DNA of 64,000 bases from an uncultured bacterium (lineage in GTDB: Bacteria; Cyanobacteriota; Vampirovibrionia; Gastranaerophilales; Gastranaerophilaceae): the NCBI GenBank assembly GCA_948964545.1, contig CAREDV010000002.1, forward strand, positions 27,884 through 91,883, written 5' to 3'. Of the stretch, positions 34,647-43,650 are shown piece by piece; position 1 is the stretch's first letter, and each line of letters starts with the position of its first letter. The translations under genes were made by a program, and so were the position numbers. The notes beneath the pieces are model-generated. The model saw only the letters and a list, made by a program, of their open reading frames with translations, made no database searches and was not told where the DNA came from.

Positions 34647-37223
34647 TTATTTTTTCAGTGATTCACGGAAGTTATCTTTGTATTTGTCAGCAACTGTTGC
34701 TTTTTCTGAACCTTTGTTTACGATTTTTACATCGCCTTGAAGATTTGCCTGATCAGTTACTGTCAAATTTTTTCCAGTATTAAGGATTACTGCAGGTGTT
34801 GCGTTAATAGCTCCTGTTACAGTCATATCACCGACTTTGTTATAAATTTCAGCTTGTTTGTTTGATGTCATTGTACCATCGTATTTCAATCCATTTTCAC
34901 CAGTAATGTTTTTGATTAAGATAGTACCGCCATTATTAGCATCTGCGCTGAATGTTGATTTTACATCAATACCATCACCTTGTGCTCTTGATGCAGCATA
35001 TGTCATATCAGTACCTGTGTTATGAATTTTACCGCCAAGGATTAAGCTGCCTTCGTTGCCAAGGATATTTAATCTGCCATTGTGAGTAATTTCACCATTT
35101 ACAGTCATATCGCCTGATCCGTTGTTTTTGATGTTAATGTCACTGCCGTTAATAGTAGCATCTACAGTCATAGCGTTTCCACCTGTGCTGGTTTTAGCTC
35201 TATCTTCATCAGCATTTCTGTTAATAATACCGATTGTACCATTGCCATTTTGAGTAATTGTACCTGCAACATTCATATTACCTGTATAATTATTAATAGC
35301 AATTTCGCCATCATTTGTAACTGTACCATTAAGGTTCATGCCAACACCATTTTTAGCTCCTGAACCATTGTGTTTGATAGCCAGATTTCCTGCTTCATTT
35401 GAAATTACACTGTCAGCACTTGTTGTAATACCTGTAGAAGCACCTCTGGATAGTACATATAAATTTCCTGCACCTTCATTATTTAATGTGCCGTTAATTG
35501 TTGCGTGACCAGCATCATTGTAAAGGTAGAGGTATCCTGTATCATTATTAACAGTACCGTTAAGTGTTAAACCGTTAGTACCTGTTGAGTTAACAAGTTT
35601 AATGTTACCTTCGTTATTAACAGTAGCACCGATTGTTAGGGCAGTACCTTTATCTTTGTTGATAATACCAATGTTTCCAATATTATTAATTTCACCATTA
35701 ACTGTAGCTGCACCTGCAAGGTTGTTAATAGCAACTTCACCTTCATTTGTGATAGTGCCGTTAAGTTCCATACCACCAGCTGATTCGTTTTTAATAGCAA
35801 CATTGCCATTGCCGTTGGTAATTGTATTAGCAGTAGTTGTAGTTAATTTACCTGTTCCTTCGTTCATAACAACTACGTTACCGTTTTCAACTTCAATAGC
35901 TCCTTTAAGTGCAGCATTTCCAGCTTTGTTATGAACCAAAACGCCTTGACCAGCTTTAACAGTTCCACCGATTTCCATACCTTGAGTTCCAGAGTTTCTC
36001 AAAGAAACAGAATCTCTTGCGTTAGCTTTGCCTAAGAATGCAAGTTTGCCATTTTCGTTAACAATTCTTACGCTTGATGTATCGTCATTACCTACATTGC
36101 CTGTAATATTCATTCCGCCGTTGCCTCTGTTAACAATATCTGTTTTGCCTTGAGACACTGCCGTACCTGCAAATTTTAATGTTCCGCCGTTATTTACAAT
36201 TTCTAAGTTTCTGTCTGTTGTGATATTAGCGTTAGTTTGAACATCCATGCCGCCTTTACTTGATAATGATAAGTCTGCATTTTTATTTGTTAATTTACCT
36301 GATACATTAAGTGCACTTGCTGTATTGTTATTGTAAACATTTAATTTACCGTTAGCTGCAATAGTGCCTGCAACTTGCAAGCCGTTAGAACCATGGTTAG
36401 TGATAGCAGTTTCAGTATTGTTCAGGGCTGCAATTTTTCCTGTAATGTTGATACCGCCTTTATTTGCCGTATTAACATCAGCACCTGATTTAATAACTAT
36501 ACGGCCGTCATTATTGGCGATTAAATTTGAACCAGCTATAATTGAACCATCGGTATTTACAAGTTGATTAAATATAGCATTAGCTTGCTCTTTGTCGCTT
36601 AATAAATTTACACCGTTATAACCATTAACGATTGTACCAGAGATATCTACTTGAGAACCGCGAATATCAACACCGTTTCTAGCAAGAATTTTACCTTGGA
36701 TATCAACAGCTGCGTTGCCGCCATAATTGTTACCTGCGCCGTTTCTCATTGTTGAGATGTTATTAATTGTTGTAAAGTTTTGATTGTTGTATTCAGTATG
36801 CATTTTATCGAAATTTGTTTGTGTTGGAGTTACAACTGACAATGTTCCGACGTTTAATACACCTGATGCGCCGACAACCATACCTTTTGGAGAAATAAAT
36901 ACGGCATGACCAGTTCCGTCACTTTTTAGTGCGTTTAATAAACCATCAATTCTAACTTGGTTATTAACGAGGTTGATAAATGTATTTAAATCTCTTATTT
37001 CACCGTTTTTATTGAATTCATAAATCAATTTTGCAATGTCGCCTGAACCAAGGTTAAATTGGTCATAATATCTGTAACCGACATCTCCATTAGCTTGTTC
37101 TGGTTTAATGTCAAAAGAGCCAGATCCGCCATTAGTAATGCCGCTAATGTTGGATACAGCGTGTGCTCCAGAAACAGACATTACCGTCGCAATTGCTGCA
37201 ACAATCAACTGTTTTTTGTTCAT
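34647..37223 (-). CDS. Filamentous hemagglutinin/LktA-like repeat adhesin
   Basis: An 858-residue secreted protein with a signal peptide (MNKKQLIVAAIATVMSVSG, cleavage after AHA). Residues 25-170 form a hemagglutination-activity-type N-terminal domain (RIDGLLNALKSDGTGHAVFI, GMVVGASGVLNVGTL). About 620 residues of degenerate beta-helix repeats of roughly 20-25 residues follow (NGTITNEGEVAINNLAG; NGTVNNDTGYLYLYND), and the end is a short charged DKYKDNFRESLKK. Such N-termini are exported by two-partner or type V routes, but no TpsB is adjacent. Lineage relatives are usually much longer, so this may be a shortened member. SD AAAGGAG. Confidence 0.8.
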   Translation of the reverse strand: MNKKQLIVAAIATVMSVSGAHAVSNISGITNGGSGSFDIKPEQANGDVGYRYYDQFNLGSGDIAKLIYEFNKNGEIRDLNTFINLVNNQVRIDGLLNALKSDGTGHAVFISPKGMVVGASGVLNVGTLSVVTPTQTNFDKMHTEYNNQNFTTINNISTMRNGAGNNYGGNAAVDIQGKILARNGVDIRGSQVDISGTIVNGYNGVNLLSDKEQANAIFNQLVNTDGSIIAGSNLIANNDGRIVIKSGADVNTANKGGINITGKIAALNNTETAITNHGSNGLQVAGTIAANGKLNVYNNNTASALNVSGKLTNKNADLSLSSKGGMDVQTNANITTDRNLEIVNNGGTLKFAGTAVSQGKTDIVNRGNGGMNITGNVGNDDTSSVRIVNENGKLAFLGKANARDSVSLRNSGTQGMEIGGTVKAGQGVLVHNKAGNAALKGAIEVENGNVVVMNEGTGKLTTTTANTITNGNGNVAIKNESAGGMELNGTITNEGEVAINNLAGAATVNGEINNIGNIGIINKDKGTALTIGATVNNEGNIKLVNSTGTNGLTLNGTVNNDTGYLYLYNDAGHATINGTLNNEGAGNLYVLSRGASTGITTSADSVISNEAGNLAIKHNGSGAKNGVGMNLNGTVTNDGEIAINNYTGNMNVAGTITQNGNGTIGIINRNADEDRAKTSTGGNAMTVDATINGSDINIKNNGSGDMTVNGEITHNGRLNILGNEGSLILGGKIHNTGTDMTYAASRAQGDGIDVKSTFSADANNGGTILIKNITGENGLKYDGTMTSNKQAEIYNKVGDMTVTGAINATPAVILNTGKNLTVTDQANLQGDVKIVNKGSEKATVADKYKDNFRESLKK

Positions 37224-37277
37224 AAGATATACTCCTTTATTTAGTATTATTCTTTATATTTTATCATAAAATTATAA

Positions 37278-37304
37278 ATGGCAGAAAAAAATATTTTTTG
37301 CCAT
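37278..37304. promoter_or_regulatory. Inverted repeat upstream of the adhesin
   Basis: ATGGCA and TGCCAT flank an A7-TA-T6 core. It lies about 55 bases before the adhesin start, within a 234-base gene-free stretch that also holds the likely adhesin promoter (AT-rich, no clear -35). It could be an operator or a weak terminator of the rnpA operon. Confidence 0.35.
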
Positions 37305-37457
37305 AATGTAACAAAATATTAATTGGTTTTAGAACATATAATCTCCTTTTATATTTGCATTAGCCATGCTAATGCTTGATATTGCACATATTATATATAA
37401 CGTATATATTTAATACAAAATTTACTTATTCGGAAATTTTTTTACAAATCTTAATCT

Positions 37458-37979
37458 TTATCCCCTAAATACTCCCCAGGCTTTGATTGTATCTCTTTGG
37501 TATTTTATTAAATAGTATTTATCTTTTGGGTTGTATTCAATATCAGCTTCCATATAAATTTTCGGTTCATCTGCAGGCATTCCGACTTTTGCACGTTTTT
37601 TATTTGTATTTTTTCTGGCTTTATTTTCTTTTTTCTGTTGTTTTTTTACTGTTTTGTTATTTTGGCGAGACTGTTCAGTTGCATCTTCTTCTATTTTTAT
37701 TACAGGAATAATAGCACGCGGGATTTTTGACTGCATCAGAACAAGGAATTCCCTGTTATCTGATAATGCAAGTTCGTAGTAACCTGGGTTAATAACACCT
37801 CCATCATTATCATAAAGCGGGTCAGGAATTATTATTGTAGGATAATCAGAATCTTTTAAAGCATATTTAAATATTGCCTGCGAACCTAAAAAGTAATTTG
37901 ATGTTTCTTGCGGTTCTTGCGGGTATGGTCTTATATTAGGATGAGTTAAAACGTTTTCGACAAATATTCCTTCAAGCAT
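37458..37979 (-). CDS. Unknown protein downstream of rnpA
   Basis: A 173-residue soluble protein of no family I recognise. It has an N-terminal half with VENVLTHPNIRPYPQEPQET and LGSQAIFKYALKD, a strongly basic Lys/Arg linker (KQQKKENKARKNTNKKRAK, about residues 113-132) that could bind nucleic acid, and an acidic/aromatic C-terminus. It begins two bases after rnpA and is in the rpmH-rnpA operon, in the place usually held by yidD. That position is suggestive but does not define a function. Confidence 0.6.
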   Translation of the reverse strand: MLEGIFVENVLTHPNIRPYPQEPQETSNYFLGSQAIFKYALKDSDYPTIIIPDPLYDNDGGVINPGYYELALSDNREFLVLMQSKIPRAIIPVIKIEEDATEQSRQNNKTVKKQQKKENKARKNTNKKRAKVGMPADEPKIYMEADIEYNPKDKYYLIKYQRDTIKAWGVFRG

Positions 37980-37981
37980 AG

Positions 37982-38335
37982 TTATAACCTGTGTATTAAA
38001 GTTTTAATTATATTTTGCATTTCGGCAAAATTTTTATCAAGAGCATGCTCTCCGCCAATAAAAATTAATGACATGTATTTTTGGGAGTTTCCGAGGTTAT
38101 TTTCTTTTAATAAAAGCCTGTAATTTTCGCGCATAAGTCTTTTGAGTCTATTTCTTTTTACTGCGCGTTTATGAGTTTTTTTACTAACAACAAAACCGAC
38201 ACGGGTATCCGTGTCAGCATCTTTTTTAAATATTCCTGCAAACAAAGTTACTCCGCCCATATGGGTGGAGTTTTTAACTCTGTATGTCGCATTGAAAGCG
38301 GATTTGTTTTTTAATCTATATTGCTTAGGAAGCAT
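37982..38335 (-). CDS. rnpA: Ribonuclease P protein component
   Basis: A 117-residue protein subunit of RNase P, which helps the catalytic RNA mature tRNA 5' ends. The family signature is VGFVVSKKTHKRAVKRNRLKR, written here as VSKKTHKRAVKRNRLKR (about residues 48-64), followed by RENYRLL. N-terminal MLPKQYRLKNKSAF is typical. It sits 20 bases after rpmH on the same strand, the classical rpmH-rnpA order. Confidence 0.95.
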   Translation of the reverse strand: MLPKQYRLKNKSAFNATYRVKNSTHMGGVTLFAGIFKKDADTDTRVGFVVSKKTHKRAVKRNRLKRLMRENYRLLLKENNLGNSQKYMSLIFIGGEHALDKNFAEMQNIIKTLIHRL

Positions 38336-38355
38336 AATCCGCCTTTCGGATTTCG

Positions 38356-38508
38356 TTACGCTCTTTTTGAGCCTGTAATAGCTAATTTATGACGACCTTT
38401 AGCACGGCGTCTGTTCAAAACTTCTTGTCCGCCAGGTGTTGCCATTCTTGCTCTAAATCCGCTTACGCGTTGTCTTTTAATTTTTGTTCCTTCTAGTGTA
38501 CGTCTCAT
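38356..38508 (-). CDS. rpmH: 50S ribosomal protein L34
   Basis: A 50-residue basic protein missed by length cut-offs. It opens MRRTLEGTKIKRQRVSGFRA, has RMATPGGQEVLNRRRAKGR and ends LAITGSKRA, matching L34 throughout. SD AAAGGAAA precedes the ATG at 38508. First gene of the rpmH-rnpA operon. Confidence 0.95.
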   Translation of the reverse strand: MRRTLEGTKIKRQRVSGFRARMATPGGQEVLNRRRAKGRHKLAITGSKRA

Positions 38509-38606
38509 TTTTTTAATTTCCTTTTAAATTATATTTGTCGTATAATTCAAATGGTAAATAAAAAAAACTTATTAGTCAACAGATTTAGAGAGGCAGGTTA
38601 AATAAT

Positions 38607-39419
38607 ATGAACAAAAAATGTAAAATTGGGTTTATCGGATGCGGTAAAATGGCAAGTGCAATCATTAAGGGAATTATGTCTTCAGGGTTTTTGCCATCTG
38701 AAAATATTAAAGGTTCAGAAGTTAATAATGAAATTGCAGAACTTGCAAAACAAAGACTTGGTATTGATGTGATTACTGATAACAAAGAGCTTGCACATTG
38801 TTCAGATATTATTTTTATTGCTACAAAACCTAATTATGCATCTGCAGTTCTCGAAGAAATTAGTGGTGAATTATCAACTGATAAGTTGTTAGTTTCAATT
38901 TGTGCAGGTGTTTCTACTGAAAAAATTGAAAAAATTATTGGCAAGCAAAGAGTTGTGCGTGTTATGCCGAACACTCCAGCCATGGTATTAGAGGGAATGA
39001 GCGGTGTCTGCAGAGGCTCTTTTGCCACAGAAGAAGATGCTCAGTTTGTTGTGGAATTGCTTTCTAATATAGGAAAAGCAATTGAAGTAAAAGAAGAACA
39101 AATTGATATTGTAACAGCTATTTCAGGTTCAGGACCTGCATTTTTCTATAAAGTTATGGAAGACATGGCGCGTGCTGGAGAAAAACTTGGATTGAATTAT
39201 GAGAAATCATTAATGCTTGCAGTTCAAACTGCAATTGGTTCAGCCAAAATGATTACTAAAAGGGGTGAAATTCCTGTTCAAACATTAATAGATAATGTTG
39301 CAACGAAAGGCGGATGTACATTTGTAGGAATTACGGTTATGAACGAGGAAAATTCAGAAAAGTTGTTTTATGACGTAATTGAGCAAACTGCAAAAAAAGC
39401 TAACGAGCTAGGGAAATAA
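38607..39419 (+). CDS. proC: Pyrroline-5-carboxylate reductase
   Basis: A 270-residue enzyme making proline from pyrroline-5-carboxylate with NAD(P)H. Rossmann start IGFIGCGKMASAIIKGI, FIATKPNYASAVLEEI, RVMPNTPAMVLEGMSG and the C-terminal SGSGPAFFYKVMEDMARAG and TKGGCTFVGI signature motifs are all present. The length is normal. It is divergent from rpmH with a 98-base spacer holding a TATAAT. The stop overlaps the convergent Fe-S protein gene by 20 bases. Confidence 0.95.
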   Translation: MNKKCKIGFIGCGKMASAIIKGIMSSGFLPSENIKGSEVNNEIAELAKQRLGIDVITDNKELAHCSDIIFIATKPNYASAVLEEISGELSTDKLLVSICAGVSTEKIEKIIGKQRVVRVMPNTPAMVLEGMSGVCRGSFATEEDAQFVVELLSNIGKAIEVKEEQIDIVTAISGSGPAFFYKVMEDMARAGEKLGLNYEKSLMLAVQTAIGSAKMITKRGEIPVQTLIDNVATKGGCTFVGITVMNEENSEKLFYDVIEQTAKKANELGK

Positions 39420-40392
39420 AGTCTGTCAGGGACATGACTTTAACCTTTCCCATAAGTCCTTGATTTAAACCTAAAATACAGGCAGGACAAGTTGTAATTA
39501 CATAATCCGCGCCTGTATTTATTATATTCTGAGCTTTTTTCTTGGAAATAGCCATTGAGATTTTATGATTTTTAATCGCAAATTCGCCTGCAAAACCGCA
39601 GCAGTCATCATAATTCTCCATTTCTATGTATTCCACATTCTCGCAATTTGCAAGTAAAGGTTTTAAGAAATCATCGCTTTCAAGGTGGCATGGTTTATGG
39701 AAAGTTACTTTTATTGGTTTTGGAAATTTGAACTTCATGTTTTGTTTTACTAAAAGTTCACCGAGGCTGATAAATTTTGCATCAATGTATTCCTTTAGTG
39801 TGCTTTCACAGCTTGCGCAATCTGTCAAGATATAATCAAATTCGCAATCTGCCATTTTTATGTTGTGTTGTTTTAGTTCTTCAAATCTTTCAAGGTTTCC
39901 GCTTGATAAAAACGGAACGCCGCAGCATTCAAAATCTTTTTCGATAATTTCAATATCAGGTATTTTTTCTAAAATTCTGTTTTGAAAAAGATTATTTACG
40001 CATCCTCTGAAGTATAAAAGTTTTAACGTGCCAGACGTTTTTAATTTTGGAGTTAGACGTTTTATTCTCAACAATTTTGATTGTAAAAAGAAATAGATTT
40101 TACCCCAAATAGTATTTTTCGTATATTCATATTTTGCTGTTTCAAAGATTTTGCAAACATCGATTGAACTCGGGCAAAAATCTTTGCACTTTCCGCATTT
40201 TAAGCATAAATTCAAATATTTGTTAATATTTTTGTTTAATTTAAGGTCGCCTTTCAAAACCCCGTCGAGCATAACAAATTTTCCGCGCGATACGGCACAA
40301 TCGTTTCCCGTTTCTTTGTAAACGGGGCAGACAGATTGGCAGAGTCCGCATTTGGAGCATTTGTTAATTTCATCTTTGAAGTCTTTCAGCAT
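39400..40392 (-). CDS. (Fe-S)-binding CCG-domain protein (GlcF/LutA/HdrD type)
   Basis: A 330-residue protein with two 4Fe-4S motifs (CSKCGLCQSVCPVY, about residues 12-25, and CLKCGKCKDFCPSS, about 63-76) and two cysteine-rich CCG domains (FECCGVPF; DDCCGFAGEF). Such proteins pass electrons in glycolate, lactate or heterodisulfide oxidoreductases. No flavin subunit neighbours it, so its partner is unknown. GlcF-like is the closest call by architecture. Confidence 0.8.
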   Translation of the reverse strand: MLKDFKDEINKCSKCGLCQSVCPVYKETGNDCAVSRGKFVMLDGVLKGDLKLNKNINKYLNLCLKCGKCKDFCPSSIDVCKIFETAKYEYTKNTIWGKIYFFLQSKLLRIKRLTPKLKTSGTLKLLYFRGCVNNLFQNRILEKIPDIEIIEKDFECCGVPFLSSGNLERFEELKQHNIKMADCEFDYILTDCASCESTLKEYIDAKFISLGELLVKQNMKFKFPKPIKVTFHKPCHLESDDFLKPLLANCENVEYIEMENYDDCCGFAGEFAIKNHKISMAISKKKAQNIINTGADYVITTCPACILGLNQGLMGKVKVMSLTDFISLAR

Positions 40393-40413
40393 AACATAAT
40401 AATATCACAGAAA

Positions 40414-41147
40414 TTACCAGGGATAATCGTCTTTGATTTCCCAGTTATCATATTTAATTAATGCGGCACATCCAGTCTTGTTTGATTTATTACATACTTT
40501 TTTTAAATCATCTCTTGTGCAATTTTTATATTTTTTTACAATAGTGCCATCACCAAATGGAGCAAGTGGATAGTAGTTTATATCATCATTTTTGTCAATA
40601 CTCCATTTACCGAAGAAGAAAAATTGGTCTCGTCCGATTTTATTTGGTCCGCTATTGCAATTTATATCATATAGTACACTAAAACTAACGCCAGGTACAC
40701 CTATTCCTGCGTCTGCACTATTACCTGTAACATGTATACCCATACAGCTTCCGTCTTGAAATAAAACGCGCATTCTTGTATTTTCCAGTTGGGATATTTT
40801 TGCGCTGCATTTGCGCCCGCTCATACTCATATCACAAATAGCCGCAGGGTTCATATATTTATACAGGTGCTCGGTAAAAAATGGTATGTTTCGGGTACTA
40901 TCTTGAAAACTGCCTGCTTCTATATGATTCCAAGTTGATATATCACCATGTTCTGTTTCAGAAAATAGCAAGGCTTGAGCATAGTTAGAGTAAAACTTTT
41001 TTAATTTGACTGCACTTACTTTCTTTTGATAATTCCCAACAAGTGTTGGTATAGTCATTGCTGCAACAACCCCTATAATCCCTAATGTAATAAGAGTTTC
41101 AGCTAATGTGAAACCTTCGGGGGGGGGGCAATTCTAAGCTTTTTCAT
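40414..41147 (-). CDS. Prepilin-like protein, frame interrupted by a C10 tract (G10 on + strand)
   Basis: On the minus strand the ATG at 41147 with GGAGGT gives MKKLRIAPPP, then leaves frame and stops. With 11 or 8 C the reading would be MKKLRIAPPPEG followed by FTLAETLITLG, a proper prepilin leader with Gly at -1. The core continues to YDNWEIKDDYPW at 40414 without other breaks, with a cysteine-rich mature part (GRKCSAKI, GSCMGIHV, NCTRDDLKKVC). It lies 19 bases after the ilvD stop on the same strand, so transcription may continue from the ftsI-murE-nagA-ilvD operon. Confidence 0.75.
41116..41130. repeat. G10 tract in prepilin leader, copy 2
   Basis: TTC-G10-CA core with G at 41119-41128 on the + strand. 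The gene is read on the minus strand, so the tract encodes Pro codons. Confidence 0.9.
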
Positions 41148-41165
41148 AATAAATACCTCCATTTT

Positions 41166-42767
41166 TTATACTATTGCTCCGTGTGAAGCATCTTGAACAT
41201 TTTTTGCATATTTGGCAAGGTAACCTGATTTAACTTTTGGCTCAAATGGTTTTAAATTTTTACGGCGTTTTTCAAGTTCTGCATCATAAACCAAAAGTTC
41301 TATTGAACGATTCGGGATATCGATTTTTATCTTATCGCCATTTTGAATTAGCGCAATTTCACCGCCGTTTGCAGCTTCAGGACAAATGTGTCCTACACAT
41401 ATTCCTCTTGTTGCGCCTGAAAATCTGCCATCTGTTATAAGCGCGCATTTTTTACCTAAACCTTTGCCTGTCAAAAGTGATGTCGGAGCCAGCATTTCGC
41501 GCATGCCTGGGCCGCCTTTCGGGCCTTCATAACGAATTACGATAACATCACCTTCTTTGATTTCGTCATTTTCTAACGCTGACATGGCATCTTCTTCCGA
41601 GTCGAACGTTTTTGCAATTCCCTCAAATGAATAACACTCTGGAGCAACGCCTGATGTTTTGATTACACAACCGTCTTTTGCAAGGTTTCCGTATAAAACC
41701 GCAAGACCTGCCTGTGTGTATGTTGATTTGTCATAATCAGGTATGATTTCTTTATTTCTGTATGCTGAATTTTCGTCACCAAGAGCCTGCATAAGCGCAG
41801 GAATTCCGCCGGCATTATGAAAATCTGTCATAGTAAGTGTTGATGACGGGTTAATTTTTACAATCTGATGAACTTTTTGGCTTAATTCTTCAAAATCTTT
41901 CAATGTAATATCAATCCCGCCTGCGTTTGCGATTGCCAGAATATGCAGGAAAGTGTTTGTAGAACCGCCGAGTGCAAGGTCTGCTGTAATTGTTTTTCTA
42001 AGGCTTTCGCGAGTTATAATGTCTGACGGTTTGATATCATTTTTTACAAGTTCTAAAATTTCCATACCGCTTTCAAAAGCTATACGGCGTTTTTGAGCAG
42101 AAACAGCGGATGCTGTAGAGCAATAAGGCAGACTCATTCCCATAACTTCAGTTAAACATGCCATTGTATTTGCCGTGTACATTCCCTGACAGGCGCCTGC
42201 AGAAGGGCATGAAGCTTCTTCCATACTGAGAAGTTCATCCTCTGTAATTTCGCCTTTTCTGAATTTCCCGACAGCTTCAAATGAACCCGTAACCATAGTT
42301 AATTTATGGTGGTTTGCACATTCTCCGTCAAGCATGGGCCCTGCCGTGACAATTATTGCAGGAATATTTAAACGTAATGCGCCGATAAGCATTCCAGGAG
42401 TAATTTTATCACAGTTAGAAAGTAAAACAATCCCATCCAATTGGTGAGCTGCAGCAACACTTTCTACACAATCTGCAATTAAATCTCGCGACGGAAGCGA
42501 ATATCGCATTCCGCAGTGACCCATCGCAATTCCATCACATATCGCGGGAACTCCGAAAATAAAAGACTGACCGCCTGCCGTATGGATGCCTTTTTCAATC
42601 TGGCGTTCTAAATCGCGCATTCCAATATGTCCTGGAACTAAATCCGAAAATGAACTTGCAATACCGATAAATGGTGCTTTCATATTTTTTCGGCTTACTC
42701 CCGTTGCCATGAGAAGTCCGCGGTGTGGAGTTCTTGCTATACCTGATTTTATGTTATCGCTTTTCAT
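41166..42767 (-). CDS. ilvD: Dihydroxy-acid dehydratase
   Basis: A 533-residue Fe-S dehydratase of branched-chain amino acid synthesis. Motifs: SNCDKITPGMLIGALRL (cluster Cys), SCPSAGACQGMYTANTMAC, LGGSTNTFLHILAIA and ITDGRFSGATRGICVGHI. Length slightly under the usual 550-560. Its start overlaps the end of nagA by 14 bases, so it is translationally tied to the murE-nagA operon, an unusual setting for ilvD. Confidence 0.94.
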   Translation of the reverse strand: MKSDNIKSGIARTPHRGLLMATGVSRKNMKAPFIGIASSFSDLVPGHIGMRDLERQIEKGIHTAGGQSFIFGVPAICDGIAMGHCGMRYSLPSRDLIADCVESVAAAHQLDGIVLLSNCDKITPGMLIGALRLNIPAIIVTAGPMLDGECANHHKLTMVTGSFEAVGKFRKGEITEDELLSMEEASCPSAGACQGMYTANTMACLTEVMGMSLPYCSTASAVSAQKRRIAFESGMEILELVKNDIKPSDIITRESLRKTITADLALGGSTNTFLHILAIANAGGIDITLKDFEELSQKVHQIVKINPSSTLTMTDFHNAGGIPALMQALGDENSAYRNKEIIPDYDKSTYTQAGLAVLYGNLAKDGCVIKTSGVAPECYSFEGIAKTFDSEEDAMSALENDEIKEGDVIVIRYEGPKGGPGMREMLAPTSLLTGKGLGKKCALITDGRFSGATRGICVGHICPEAANGGEIALIQNGDKIKIDIPNRSIELLVYDAELEKRRKNLKPFEPKVKSGYLAKYAKNVQDASHGAIV

Positions 42768-43650
42768 AATTTATAATATTCCATTCCTCATCCCATTCGA
42801 TATACCCGTTTATATCAATATTATGGTATTTGTAAGGGTTGTTTATGTATTCGGGATTAAATAAATTTTCTTTTGCAAGTCGTTTGATTATGTCGGGCAA
42901 AAGACTTGTGCTTCCTGCAAGAGTACCCTCTTTTGAAGTTGCTTTTAAACCGTCATAGTAAACTTTTTCATCTGCAAAAGTAAATTCTTTTAATTCGCTT
43001 TTTGTACAAGGCAGACAGTCGCTTATCAAAATAACTTTGTCTTTCACTTTAAAAACAAGTTTTAAAGCATCGTCAGAAACGTGAATTCCGTCTGCAATAA
43101 TTTCTGTATAAATATCGTTGATAAGTGCTGATAGTGCAGTTGAACTTCCTCGATGAGTAATTCCTGACATTGCATTAAAAAGATGTGTGACGCCCGTACA
43201 GCCTGTCAAATTCCCGCCTGTGCAGTGACCTGCCTGAACTTTTATTCCTTTTTGATTTAGATAATCAACTAAACCTTCATCATTTTCGGGAGCGAGGGTG
43301 ACAATTTTTATAAAATCATCTTCTATAAGTTTGAAATTCTCAACGGTCGGTTTGAGAAAATATTTGGAATTGTGAATCCCTTTTTTTTCGGGGTTTAAGA
43401 AAATTCCCTCAAGATGAATGCCGAGAATACGCGCCATATCAGGCGTTTGCTTTTTAGAAGCTTCTTTTATTACAGAAATTGCGTGTTTTGTATTTTCAAC
43501 GCTGTCGGTTACAATTGTCGGGAAGATTCCGCCAATACCATATTTCAAAATTTCTTTTGACAAAAATAAAACATCATCAACAGATGCAGTATTGAAATCA
43601 ATACCGAAACATCCGTGAAAATGCTGTTCTATTAATAATTTAGTTCTCAA
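42754..43650 (-). CDS. nagA: Compact N-acetylglucosamine-6-phosphate deacetylase
   Basis: A 298-residue protein, shorter than the usual 370-390 because the small N-terminal beta domain is absent; it begins directly at the metal-barrel LIEQHFHGCFGID. Core motifs are present: GIHLEGIFLNPEKKG (metal Glu), QAGHCTGG and THLFNAMSG (metal His), LISDCLPC (catalytic Asp). It overlaps murE by four bases and ilvD by 14, so peptidoglycan amino-sugar turnover is the likely context. Confidence 0.82.
   Translation of the reverse strand: MRTKLLIEQHFHGCFGIDFNTASVDDVLFLSKEILKYGIGGIFPTIVTDSVENTKHAISVIKEASKKQTPDMARILGIHLEGIFLNPEKKGIHNSKYFLKPTVENFKLIEDDFIKIVTLAPENDEGLVDYLNQKGIKVQAGHCTGGNLTGCTGVTHLFNAMSGITHRGSSTALSALINDIYTEIIADGIHVSDDALKLVFKVKDKVILISDCLPCTKSELKEFTFADEKVYYDGLKATSKEGTLAGSTSLLPDIIKRLAKENLFNPEYINNPYKYHNIDINGYIEWDEEWNIINYEKR

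Noticed and set aside
35602..35934. Long plus-strand ORF opposite the adhesin repeats
   Set aside because: It is an antisense shadow of low-complexity repeats, without an RBS, and the minus-strand protein has signal peptide and repeat structure.
34647..37000. Regular repeats as a possible CRISPR array
   Set aside because: The repeats are degenerate coding units of a beta-helix with no identical 25-40 base repeats or unique spacers.
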